47,280 nucleotides of DNA from Allofournierella_A excrementavium (GTDB lineage: Bacteria > Bacillota > Clostridia > Oscillospirales > Ruminococcaceae), in NCBI GenBank assembly GCA_019120375.1, contig DWVE01000072.1:1-47280 (forward strand), given 5' to 3'. The notes beneath the pieces are model-generated. The model searched no databases and was not told the DNA's origin. It saw only the letters and a program-made list of their open reading frames with translations. The position numbers and the translations under genes are program-made. The first letter of the stretch is position 1, and every line of letters begins with the position of its first letter. This document shows, piece after piece, positions 7,795-16,087 of the stretch.

Positions 7795-9012
7795 ATGAAT
7801 TTCATGGTAGGTCAGAGCGGCGGCCCCACCGCCGTCATCAACGCCAGCCTCGCCGGCGTGTTTGAGACCGCCCGCAGCAGCGGCGCGGTGCGGGTGCTGG
7901 GCATGCAGCACGGCATCGAGGGGCTTTTGAAGGGACAGGTCGCGGACCTGACCCGCCTGTTCGACAGCGATCTGAAGATCGAGCTGCTCAAGCGCACCCC
8001 TTCCTCTTATCTTGGCAGCTGCCGCTACAAGCTGCCCGCGCCGGTGGCGGGGGACGAGGTGTACGAGACGCTGTTTGAGCTGTTCGCCCGCTATCAGGTG
8101 GACGCGGTGCTCTACATCGGCGGCAACGACAGCATGGACACCATCGCCAAGCTCTCCACCTACGGCGAGGCCATCGGCAGCCCCATCCGCTTTGTGGGCG
8201 TGCCCAAGACCATCGACAACGACCTGGTCTGCACCGACCACACCCCGGGCTTCGGCTCGGCGGCGAAGTACATCGCCACCATCATGAAGGAGGTCATCCG
8301 CGACTCCAACGCCTACGACCTGCGCAGCGTGACGGTGGCGGAGATCATGGGCCGCCACGCCGGCTGGCTGGCGGGCGCGGCCAGCCTTGCCAAAGGGGAC
8401 GACTGCGACGGGCCGGACCTCATCCTGATGCCGGAAGTGCCCTTTGACCCCAAGCTGTTCCTGCGGCGGGTGGACCGGCTGCAAAAGCAGAAGGAGAACG
8501 TCATCATTGCCGCCAGCGAGGGCGTGAAGGACCGGGAAGGCCGCTTCTTGTGCGATCTTGCGGGCGACGGCGGCACGCTGGACGCCTTTGGCCACAAGGC
8601 CATGCTCTCGGGCACCAGCCGGTATCTGGCGGGGCTCATCCAGAGCGAGCTGGGCTGCAAGAGCCGGGCCATCGAGCTTTCCACCCTGCAGCGGTGCGCG
8701 GGGCATCTGGCCAGCCGCACCGACATCAGCGAGGCCTACCGGGCAGGCGGCGCGGCGGTGCAGGCGGCGCTGGAAGGCCGCACCGGCTGCATGGCCGCCC
8801 TGAAGCGGCTGAGCGACCAGCCCTATCTGTGCGGCACCGAGCTGGTGGACGTGCAGAAGGTGGCCAACGCGGAAAAGACCGTGCCGCTGGAGTGGATCGA
8901 GCCGGACGGCATGCATGTGAACGCCGCCTTCGAGGCCTATGCCCGGCCGCTGATCCAGGGCGAATTGACCCCCATGTTCGTGAACGGCGTACCCCGGCAC
9001 ATCACCCTTTAA
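7795..9012 (+). CDS. 6-phosphofructokinase, pyrophosphate-dependent type
   Basis: 405 residues, longer than the roughly 320 of ordinary bacterial ATP-PFK. It phosphorylates fructose 6-phosphate in glycolysis. N-terminal phosphate loop GQSGGPTAVIN; the key loop reads IGGNDSMDT, with Asp (residue 112) where ATP enzymes have Gly; the substrate loop reads PKTIDND with Lys138 where ATP enzymes have Gly. Both changes are the textbook marks of PPi-dependent enzymes. MGRHAGWLA and IIAASEGV are also present. The ATG at 7795 has AAAGGAAG 7 nt upstream; an upstream in-frame ATG at 7741 lies too close to the -10 box. Monocistronic, with its own promoter and terminator. Confidence 0.93.
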   Translation: MNFMVGQSGGPTAVINASLAGVFETARSSGAVRVLGMQHGIEGLLKGQVADLTRLFDSDLKIELLKRTPSSYLGSCRYKLPAPVAGDEVYETLFELFARYQVDAVLYIGGNDSMDTIAKLSTYGEAIGSPIRFVGVPKTIDNDLVCTDHTPGFGSAAKYIATIMKEVIRDSNAYDLRSVTVAEIMGRHAGWLAGAASLAKGDDCDGPDLILMPEVPFDPKLFLRRVDRLQKQKENVIIAASEGVKDREGRFLCDLAGDGGTLDAFGHKAMLSGTSRYLAGLIQSELGCKSRAIELSTLQRCAGHLASRTDISEAYRAGGAAVQAALEGRTGCMAALKRLSDQPYLCGTELVDVQKVANAEKTVPLEWIEPDGMHVNAAFEAYARPLIQGELTPMFVNGVPRHITL

Positions 9013-9021
9013 AAAACAAAC

Positions 9022-9067
9022 GGCCGCCCCGGCGGAAGGGACTTTCCTTCCCCGGGGCGGCCTTTTT
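9022..9067. terminator. Bidirectional terminator between pfk and sbcC
   Basis: An 11-bp GC stem (9022-9032 with 9052-9062) and an inner GGAAGG/CCTTCC stem, followed by TTTTT on the plus strand and by an A-tract whose complement serves the minus strand. It serves two convergent genes. Confidence 0.85.
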
Positions 9068-9077
9068 GTGTTTTTTT

Positions 9078-11873
9078 TTAAAGCTCCCGCAGGGCGATGT
9101 GGCTGCCCCGGGGGGTCTTGGTGACCAGCACCTGTTTTTCCAGCCGCTGGCGCAGCTCGGCCACGTGGCTGATAACGCCCACCAGCCGCTTGCCGTCGGC
9201 AAGGGTCTGCAGGGTGGCGATGGCGTTTTCCAGGCTGTCGGCGTCCAGGCTGCCGAAGCCCTCGTCCACGAAAAGGGTGTCGATCTGCACCCCGCCGGCG
9301 TACTGCTGGATGGCGTCCGAGAGGCCCAGGGCCAGCGCCAGCGCCGCCTGGAAGGTCTCGCCGCCGGACAGCGAGCGCACGCTGCGCCGCTTGCCGGTGT
9401 AGTTGTCCAGTACGTCCAGGTCCAGGGCGCTCTGGCCCCGGCTCTGGGCCGCGCCGTGGCAGAGCAGCTGGTACTGGCCGCCGGTCATGAAGGCCAGCCG
9501 CCGGTTGGCGGCGGCCACCGCGCTCTCGAAGTAGGCCACCAGCACGTACTGCTCGAACTGCTGTTTGCCAAGGCCCCCGGTGAGGGTGCCGCCGGCGGTG
9601 CGGTGGAGATTGTCGGCCACGCGGGCCCGGCGGCGGGCGGTGTCCGCCTGCTTTGCCAGCACCTTCACCCGGGCGGCCGCGTCCCGGTTGGCCGAGAGGC
9701 GGGCGTTGAGGGCCCGCCAGCGGTTTTGCAGGGCGGTGCGCCGGATGTTCACATCCGCCAGCGCGGCGGCCAGGGCCTGCTCTTCGGCGGGGTCTGCGGC
9801 CCGGGTCAGGTCCTCTTTGCGCTGCTGCGCCAGGGTGCGGGCCGCGGCCAGCTGCTCGCTGAACCCGCTCCAGGCCTTCTCCCCTTCTTTCACCCGTCCG
9901 GAGAGGTCCTGCGCTTTCCTGCGCAGTCCGTCCAGCGCCCGCCGGGCCTCGGCCTCGCTGGCGAAGGGCAGGCTGGTCCCCAGCTCCTCTTCCAGGGTGC
10001 GGGCGGCGGCCAGCTGCGCCGAACACCCGGCGCTTTCTTCCGCCACCTGTTCCTGCCTTTTGCGGCAGGCCTCCAGCTTCTGCTGGCATCGAGGCAGGTC
10101 CTGTTCCGCCTTCTCCCCCGCCTCGGCGGCCGTTCGGGCGGCTTTGGCCTGGGCCTCGGCCTCGGCGCGGGCGGCTTCGCCTTTCGCCTTTGCCTCTTTC
10201 AGCGCGAGGGCGGCCTCCCGGGGCGCGTCGGGGGCCTGCACGCCCCACTGGGTCAGGGCCGCGGCGGCCAGCCGCAGAAATTCCTCCCGGGCGGCCTCGT
10301 CGGCGGCCTGGGCCGCGCCGCTGGCCTCGGCGGTCTTTTGGTATTCCGTGTGCAGTTTTTCCAGTTCTTTTTTTGCCGCCTGCAGGCTGGCCCGGTCGGG
10401 CGCGCCCTGGGCCTGCTTTGCGGGGGCGGGATGGTGCAGGCTGCCGCACACCGGACAGGGGGCGTTCTCGGTCAGGCCGGCGGCCAGCAGGCCCGCCTGC
10501 CCCTGCCAGAACAGGGCCTCGGCGGCGTCATACTCGCCCTTGGCCCGGGCGTATTCCCCCTGGGCGGCGGCGAAAGCGTCGGCCGCGTCCCGGGCGGTCT
10601 GCTGCACGCCCCGCAGGCGGCGGGCGGCGTCCAGCGCCGTGCCGGTCTGGGCAAGGCGCACATCCAGCGCGTCCCGGGCGGCTTCGGCGGCGGCCTGCCG
10701 CTGGCGGGCCGCCTGGGCCCCCTTGGCCTGTTCGCCAAGGCGGGCGCTCTCCTCTTCCAGCCGCTTTTGCTCTTCGGCGGCGGCGCGGCGGTCCGCTTCG
10801 CACCGGTCCAGTTTTTCTTCCAGCTGTTTTCGCAGGGCGCGCTGTTCCTCCCGGCGCTGGTAGGCGGGCAGCTGGGCCTCCTGCTGGCGAGCCTGCAATT
10901 CCGTCTGTTCCAGCGCGGCGCGCACTTCGCCGAGGGCGGCGTGGCGCTCTTCTTGTTCCCGCTGCTGCCCTTCCAGTTCCGCCAGTTTCCGGGCGGCTTC
11001 GGCGGCAGCGGCGTGGAGGGCGGCGGCCTGCCGGACAGCCTCCAGCTTGGCGGCGGCCGTCTCGGCCTCTGCGTCCAGGGTCTTGCTCTGGGCTTCGGCG
11101 GCGGCGCAGGCGGCCTCGTCGGCGGTGCAGAGGGCCGCGGCCTGGGCCAGCACCTCGTCGCAGCGCCAGACGGCGGCCTCATCGGCCAGGATATCCCCCA
11201 GGGGTCGGGCCGCCGTGTCCTCTTCGGGCAGCTTGAAGGCGGCGAAGGCCTGCCGCAGGGCGGCGTCCTGCTGTTCCACAGCGCGGGCGGCCTCGGTGGC
11301 GGCGGCGCGCAGCTTGTCCTGCACGGCGCGGCAGCCGGCGGTGCCGAAGATCTGCCGCAGCACGGCGCTGCGCCGCTCGCCGGGGGCGTTGAGCAGCTCG
11401 GTGAACTGGCCCTGAGCGATCATGGCGATCTGGCGGAACTGCTCGCCGTCCATGCCCAGCAGTTCTCGGACGGCGGCGTCCACCTCTCCCACCTTTTCCA
11501 CAGGCGGGCGGCCCGGCGCGAGGAAGAGGGCGGTGGCCGCCTGGGTCACCTGCCCCTCGCCCCGCTTTTTGGGCCGCTGGTACTGGGGGGTGCGGCGCAC
11601 GGTGTACTCTTTGCCCCGGTGCAGGAAGGTCAGTTCCACAAAGGTCTCCCGGTCGGGCTCGGCGTAGTCGCTGCGCACGGTGTCAAGGCTGCGCACCCCG
11701 CCGGAAAGCTGGCCGAACAGGGCATAGCTGATGGCGTCAAACAGGGTGGTCTTGCCCGCCCCGGTGTCGCCGGTGACGAGGAACAGCCCGCTGGAGCCCA
11801 GTTTGTCCAGTTCCAGCGTCTCCTCCCCGGCGTAGGGGCCGAAGGCCGAAAGGCGCAGATGCAGCGGTCTCAT
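9078..11873 (-). CDS. sbcC: Exonuclease SbcC, ATPase subunit of the SbcCD nuclease
   Basis: 931 residues. The SMC-like ATPase works with SbcD to cleave DNA hairpins and process double-strand breaks. The N-terminal Walker A is GDTGAGKTT (about residues 35-43), then two long, Ala/Glu/Arg-rich coiled-coil arms, with the zinc-hook CPVC at about residue 473 at their turn. The C-terminal ABC signature is SLSGGETFQAALALALGLSD and the Walker B is IDTLFVDEGFGSLD. The start codon overlaps the sbcD stop by 4 nt (ATGA), so the two are translationally coupled. The coiled-coil region is exceptionally GC-rich and leaves several long meaningless open frames on the other strand. Confidence 0.97.
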   Translation of the reverse strand: MRPLHLRLSAFGPYAGEETLELDKLGSSGLFLVTGDTGAGKTTLFDAISYALFGQLSGGVRSLDTVRSDYAEPDRETFVELTFLHRGKEYTVRRTPQYQRPKKRGEGQVTQAATALFLAPGRPPVEKVGEVDAAVRELLGMDGEQFRQIAMIAQGQFTELLNAPGERRSAVLRQIFGTAGCRAVQDKLRAAATEAARAVEQQDAALRQAFAAFKLPEEDTAARPLGDILADEAAVWRCDEVLAQAAALCTADEAACAAAEAQSKTLDAEAETAAAKLEAVRQAAALHAAAAEAARKLAELEGQQREQEERHAALGEVRAALEQTELQARQQEAQLPAYQRREEQRALRKQLEEKLDRCEADRRAAAEEQKRLEEESARLGEQAKGAQAARQRQAAAEAARDALDVRLAQTGTALDAARRLRGVQQTARDAADAFAAAQGEYARAKGEYDAAEALFWQGQAGLLAAGLTENAPCPVCGSLHHPAPAKQAQGAPDRASLQAAKKELEKLHTEYQKTAEASGAAQAADEAAREEFLRLAAAALTQWGVQAPDAPREAALALKEAKAKGEAARAEAEAQAKAARTAAEAGEKAEQDLPRCQQKLEACRKRQEQVAEESAGCSAQLAAARTLEEELGTSLPFASEAEARRALDGLRRKAQDLSGRVKEGEKAWSGFSEQLAAARTLAQQRKEDLTRAADPAEEQALAAALADVNIRRTALQNRWRALNARLSANRDAAARVKVLAKQADTARRRARVADNLHRTAGGTLTGGLGKQQFEQYVLVAYFESAVAAANRRLAFMTGGQYQLLCHGAAQSRGQSALDLDVLDNYTGKRRSVRSLSGGETFQAALALALGLSDAIQQYAGGVQIDTLFVDEGFGSLDADSLENAIATLQTLADGKRLVGVISHVAELRQRLEKQVLVTKTPRGSHIALREL

Positions 11874-12997
11874 CCTTCCGCCTCCTCTCCCAGCACGTCG
11901 TCCAGAAAGGCTTTTTCTTCGTCATCCAGTTCCCTGCCGTGGACGCTCTGATAAAACTCCTCGAACAGCTGCCGGGGCGTGCGCATGGCGATCTCGCGCA
12001 GGGCGGGCGCGTCGGCCGCGGGAGCATCCGGCAGAACGAACTCCAGCCGCACCAGATTGGGGTAGACGCTGCGCAGCCGGGCGGCGGGGTCCAGCGGCGG
12101 CGTTTTGTCGGTGAGGCGGGCATAGATGTAATCATTGCTGGGCACGGCGCTTTGCAGCAGGGCTTCCAGCGGGCCCTGCACCCGGCGCAGGGGGCGCAGG
12201 GGCGACAGGGGCACCTGTTTCGCGCTCACCTGCCCCTTGGGACCAATGTCCACCACCGTGACGCTCTTTTGGCCCAGCGCCTCGCTGACGGAATAGGCCA
12301 GGGGCGAGCCGCAGTAGCGGACCTCTTCCCGGCCCACCTGCTGGGCGGCGTGGATGTGGCCCAGGGCCACATAGTCGAAAAGGTCAAAGGCGGAGGCGTC
12401 CACATTGTCCAGGGTGCCCAGGTTCAAAAGTTCCGAGCCGCTGGCGGCGGGGCAAGCCGCCCCGGCGGTGACGAACTGGTGGGCGATGAGGATGTTCCGC
12501 CCGCCCGCGTCCGGGGCGGCGGCACGCACCAGGGCGGCCGCCGCGTCGGTGTAATTTTCGATGGTATCATCAGGGAAAAAGGCCCGCACCGCCGCCGGGC
12601 GCACAAAGGGCAGGGCCCAGATGGTGAGGGGACCGTGCTCGTCGCGGGTGTCGAAGCGTTCCAGGCGCCCGTCGAACACCGAGGCCAGATGCACCCCGCT
12701 GGGCTCCAGCAGCCGCCCGCCGAAGGCAAGGCGCTCGGCCGAGTCGTGGTTGCCGCTGATGGCCCACACCGGCAGATGATGTTCGCACAGGGCGGTGAGG
12801 AAGTGGTCCCACAGGTTCACCGCGCCCACGCCGGGCACGCCCTTGTCGTAGACGTCGCCCGCCACCAGCACCCCCTGCACCCCCTCGGAGAGGGCGATGG
12901 AGACGATCTGGTCCAGGATATACTTCTGGTCCTCAAAGAGGTCGGCCTCGCACAGGCGGCGGCCCAGGTGCAGGTCGGAGAGATGGAGCAGCCGCAC
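11870..12997 (-). CDS. sbcD: Exonuclease SbcD, nuclease subunit of the SbcCD complex
   Basis: 375 residues with the calcineurin-like phosphoesterase motifs: LHLSDLHLGR (metal I), VLVAGDVYDKG, WAISGNHDSAERL and, further on, GHIHAAQQV. It provides the Mn-dependent nuclease site of the SbcCD complex. The start codon is GTG at 12997; AGGAGG lies 8 nt upstream and supports it. It starts 21 nt after the stop codon of the GT-C glycosyltransferase gene and overlaps sbcC by 4 nt; all three may share transcripts. Confidence 0.96.
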   Translation of the reverse strand: MRLLHLSDLHLGRRLCEADLFEDQKYILDQIVSIALSEGVQGVLVAGDVYDKGVPGVGAVNLWDHFLTALCEHHLPVWAISGNHDSAERLAFGGRLLEPSGVHLASVFDGRLERFDTRDEHGPLTIWALPFVRPAAVRAFFPDDTIENYTDAAAALVRAAAPDAGGRNILIAHQFVTAGAACPAASGSELLNLGTLDNVDASAFDLFDYVALGHIHAAQQVGREEVRYCGSPLAYSVSEALGQKSVTVVDIGPKGQVSAKQVPLSPLRPLRRVQGPLEALLQSAVPSNDYIYARLTDKTPPLDPAARLRSVYPNLVRLEFVLPDAPAADAPALREIAMRTPRQLFEEFYQSVHGRELDDEEKAFLDDVLGEEAEG

Positions 12998-13018
12998 GGC
13001 GCTTGCCTCCTTTCAAAT

Positions 13019-15985
13019 TCAGAACATCCAGCTGGGCAGGATGCGCAAAGCGTTCACATAAGACTCGGCCACCGGCATCCCGCTGATGACCGGGTAATAA
13101 CACACGAAGAACACCCCCGCCGCGGCTACAAGGGCGACGCACAGCCACTTTATCAGCGCCGGCCGGCGCTCGTAAAAATGCGCCGCCGCCAGCGCCAGGG
13201 CCGCCGCCGCGAACCACAGGCTGGGAAAATAGTGATAGAGGAAGGTGCAGCGGCTCACCAGCACCCAGGGCAGGAACTGGGCCAGGAACAGCACCGACAC
13301 AGCGCCGGTGGCCCCATTCCCTTTGCCGGAAAGCTGCCGCCAGCCGCACCAGCCCAGGCCCCCCAGCGCCGCCAGCCACAGCGGCAGGTTGCCCAAAGCG
13401 GCGATGGTGCCCCGCATGCCCTCCGGCAGGCCGGAGGCAAGATAGTACCACACCGGGCGCGCGCTGACCGGCCAGGTGTACCAGCGGGACTCATAGGGAT
13501 GGGTGGCCTCCAGGCCGCTGTGGTAGCGGTACATGTTCACCTGGCACTGCCACCACTCGGAGAGGGAGAAGCCGCTCTCCCGCCAGAAGTACGGGATATA
13601 GCTTGCGAAGTAGATGATGAGGGGCAGCGCCACGAAGAAGACGATGCCGCCGCAGAAGGCAGTGGCCACCTCCTGTTTGAGGCGGGGCGGCTTCTGCTTT
13701 GCCCGCTGCCACAAAACGCCGAAGTAGAGCACCGCCAGCCCCGCGCCGGCGTAGATGCCGGTCCACTTGCTGGCAGCGCCCAGGCCAAAGGCAAGGCCCG
13801 CCAGCGCCATGGGCAGAACGCTTTGCTCCACCCCTTTTTCCAGCACGCTCTGGCAGTACCAGACCATGAAATAAGCGGCCAGCAGGATGAAGAAGGTGCC
13901 GTAGATGTCGATGGTGGCGATGCGGCTCTGGGTAAAGCGCAGGGTGTCGAAGGCCGCCAGCACCGCCGCGAAGAGGGCAAAGGCGGGCTTGCGGGTGAGG
14001 CGGCGCACAAAGAGACAGAGCACCGGCACCAGCGCCACGCCGAAGGCCGCTCCGGCCACGCGCCAGCCGAAGCCGGTCATGCCGAAGAGGGCCACCCCCA
14101 GCATGATGAACACCTTGCCCAGCGGCGGGTGGGTGGTCTCGTAGACCGGCATGCCGTGGAGATGCTCATAGGCGGTGCGGCCGTGGTAGATCTCGTCGAA
14201 ATACATGCTGTTTTTGTAGCTGATGGAATCCGGCACCAGCTGCTGCTCGTCAAAGAGGGCGCTGTCGGAAGAAACCGCCACCTGTGTGCCGTTCTCGTCC
14301 CGGAAGGCGGCCTCCATCACCTCGGCGTTGTTCACCATGAGGGTGAGCGGCCCTTCAGCGGGGGCGGAAAGGCCCACTTTCAGCCACTGGAACACCGTGC
14401 TGCCGCCCAGCTCTACACTGGCCAGCTGGTTGCCCGCCTCGTCGTACACGGTGAGGCTGCCGCCCCAGCTGACGCCGGGATAGACCCAGAGTTCCGTTGC
14501 GCCAAAGGCCAGCTCCACGTCCACCTGGGTGGTCACGCCGTCGCTGTCCAGCGGGTTCTGGGGGGCGGTGAAGTCTCCCAGATTCCAGAAGCTCACCACC
14601 GCCACCGCCAGGGTGAGCAGGGCCAGGGCAAGGCGCTCTTTGCGGGTCCAGGCCGGCTGCGGCGCGGGGGCGGCGGGGACGGCGGGCGCGGTGAGAACAT
14701 ACTCCCGCACCTCTTCGCCCCGGCACAAAGCAAAGACGGCCCAGGCCAGCAGGGCAAAGCCCGCCACTTCCACGGCGCTGACGGCGCGGATCATCACCAC
14801 CGCCGTGGCGCTGGAGAGGAACTGGTCCTCGGTGCCGTTGCTGGTGAGCACCATGGCAAGGTTCACCAGCGAGGAGAGGCTGAGCAGGCCGAAGGCGCCC
14901 AGCAGCCGCTTGTCGCCCCAGCGGGCGGCGGCGGCCAGCACCAGCAGCAGCGCGGGGATGATGTAGCGCTCGTGCATGCGATGGCTCAGGGTGAACACCG
15001 CCACCCCGTAGAAGGCGGCCAGCAGCAGGGGCGAAAAGCGCCCGGCCTTCCAGCTGCGCCAGGAAAGATAGCCAAGGGCCGCCGTGGCGAGAACGATGCC
15101 CGCCGCGCCCAGCATCTGCCAGGTGACGGGGCCCAAAACGGGCGCGTCCTGGGGCTGCCAGTTGGCCCCGAAGAGGGTGAGCAGATTGTAGCCGTTGACG
15201 CTGGCGTAGGGGTAGCTGGAGGCGGTGGAGGTGTATTTCTCCCACAGCCAGCCGGCGTCCTGGCCGCCCCAGAAGGGCAGCGCGCAGGCCAGCACCGCCG
15301 CCAGCGCCAGCGCGGCCCCCGCCGCGCCCCGGCCCAGAGCGGTCAGGGCGGGCCGCCGCTGCCGGGCCGCCAGCAGCGGGGCCAGAAAGACCGCGGCCAG
15401 CACCGGCCCGAAGAGCAGGGCCTGGGGCTTCACCGCCAGGGCAAAACCGTAGAGCACCGCGGCCGGCAGCCACTTTTTCTCCTCAAGGAGCAAAAAGGCG
15501 GCGACGAGCAGAAGGCAGAACACGCCGTCCACCTGTTTCCATACGGCGGTGTCGTACAAAAGGGCCGGGCAGAAAGCGGCAAAGGCCGCAAAGCGCAGCG
15601 CCCTTTGCTCGCCGAAGCGCCGCCGGGCGACGGACCAGAGGAGGGCCGCAAGGCCCAGGTCGCACAGGATGGGCCACAGGCAGATCAGAAAGCCCATGGC
15701 TTTGCCGCCCGCCTCCAGTTCCAGGGCGCGGGCAATAAGGCCCACCGGCCAGAGCAGCAGCATGTAGCCGGGGGGATAATCGGCAAAGTAATCCGGGGCA
15801 TAGAACGCGCCGGGGCCCTTTTCGGCCAGGCGCAGGGCCCAGGCGGAAAAGCAGGCCACATCGCTGGAATAGCCCTCGCTCACAAGGGCGAGGCCGCAGC
15901 GCACCGCCAGCGCCGCCAGCAGCACCGCCGCCAGCGGCAGCCACCGGGCGCGGCGGGCAGAAGAAAAAGCAGAAGGTCTGGACAT
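13019..15985 (-). CDS. Two-module GT-C glycosyltransferase (PMT/GT39-like C-terminal half)
   Basis: 988 residues, polytopic. The C-terminal half resembles protein O-mannosyltransferases: the acidic loop motif FDEIYHGRTAYEHL (about residues 593-606), then ETTHPPLGK, and multiple membrane segments with RFTQSRIATIDIYGTFF. The N-terminal half is a second GT-C-like membrane module with its own acidic loop (SDVACFSAWALRL near residue 38) and YPPGYMLLLWP. Between them is a soluble, beta-rich segment (about residues 465-590). It probably transfers a lipid-phosphate-linked sugar to an extracellular protein or polymer; donor and acceptor are unknown. It lies between cysS and sbcDC; a weak AGAGGA ribosome site precedes the ATG. 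Two catalytic-type modules in one chain is unusual. Confidence 0.82.
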   Translation of the reverse strand: MSRPSAFSSARRARWLPLAAVLLAALAVRCGLALVSEGYSSDVACFSAWALRLAEKGPGAFYAPDYFADYPPGYMLLLWPVGLIARALELEAGGKAMGFLICLWPILCDLGLAALLWSVARRRFGEQRALRFAAFAAFCPALLYDTAVWKQVDGVFCLLLVAAFLLLEEKKWLPAAVLYGFALAVKPQALLFGPVLAAVFLAPLLAARQRRPALTALGRGAAGAALALAAVLACALPFWGGQDAGWLWEKYTSTASSYPYASVNGYNLLTLFGANWQPQDAPVLGPVTWQMLGAAGIVLATAALGYLSWRSWKAGRFSPLLLAAFYGVAVFTLSHRMHERYIIPALLLVLAAAARWGDKRLLGAFGLLSLSSLVNLAMVLTSNGTEDQFLSSATAVVMIRAVSAVEVAGFALLAWAVFALCRGEEVREYVLTAPAVPAAPAPQPAWTRKERLALALLTLAVAVVSFWNLGDFTAPQNPLDSDGVTTQVDVELAFGATELWVYPGVSWGGSLTVYDEAGNQLASVELGGSTVFQWLKVGLSAPAEGPLTLMVNNAEVMEAAFRDENGTQVAVSSDSALFDEQQLVPDSISYKNSMYFDEIYHGRTAYEHLHGMPVYETTHPPLGKVFIMLGVALFGMTGFGWRVAGAAFGVALVPVLCLFVRRLTRKPAFALFAAVLAAFDTLRFTQSRIATIDIYGTFFILLAAYFMVWYCQSVLEKGVEQSVLPMALAGLAFGLGAASKWTGIYAGAGLAVLYFGVLWQRAKQKPPRLKQEVATAFCGGIVFFVALPLIIYFASYIPYFWRESGFSLSEWWQCQVNMYRYHSGLEATHPYESRWYTWPVSARPVWYYLASGLPEGMRGTIAALGNLPLWLAALGGLGWCGWRQLSGKGNGATGAVSVLFLAQFLPWVLVSRCTFLYHYFPSLWFAAAALALAAAHFYERRPALIKWLCVALVAAAGVFFVCYYPVISGMPVAESYVNALRILPSWMF

Positions 15986-16000
15986 AGCGGGTCCTCTCAG

Positions 16001-16061
16001 AAAACAAAATCAAACGGGCCGCGGGGGGCTGTCGGCTAAAAACAGCGTTCCTCGCGGCCCG
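16001..16061 (-). terminator. Terminator of cysS
   Basis: CGGGCCGCG (16015-16023) pairs with CGCGGCCCG (16053-16061), with internal pairing between. On the minus strand the hairpin is followed by TTTGATTTTGTTTT. Confidence 0.8.
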
Positions 16062-16087
16062 TGCCGGTCAAGAGAGATGCGCGCGGC

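Noticed and set aside
7678..10449. Long minus-strand open frame across pfk, a terminator and part of sbcC
   Set aside because: Arg/Gly/Pro-rich, runs opposite pfk and through two transcription signals, and overlaps SbcC in another frame.
8550..11951. Long plus-strand open frame across the end of pfk and all of sbcC
   Set aside because: Antisense to the Walker A, zinc-hook and Walker B containing SbcC frame; no start signal.
11939..16039. Open frame of about 1366 codons on the plus strand across sbcD and the GT-C gene
   Set aside because: Antisense to two well-recognised genes; composition (Gly, Gln, His, Ala, Arg) is that of an antisense GC-rich frame.
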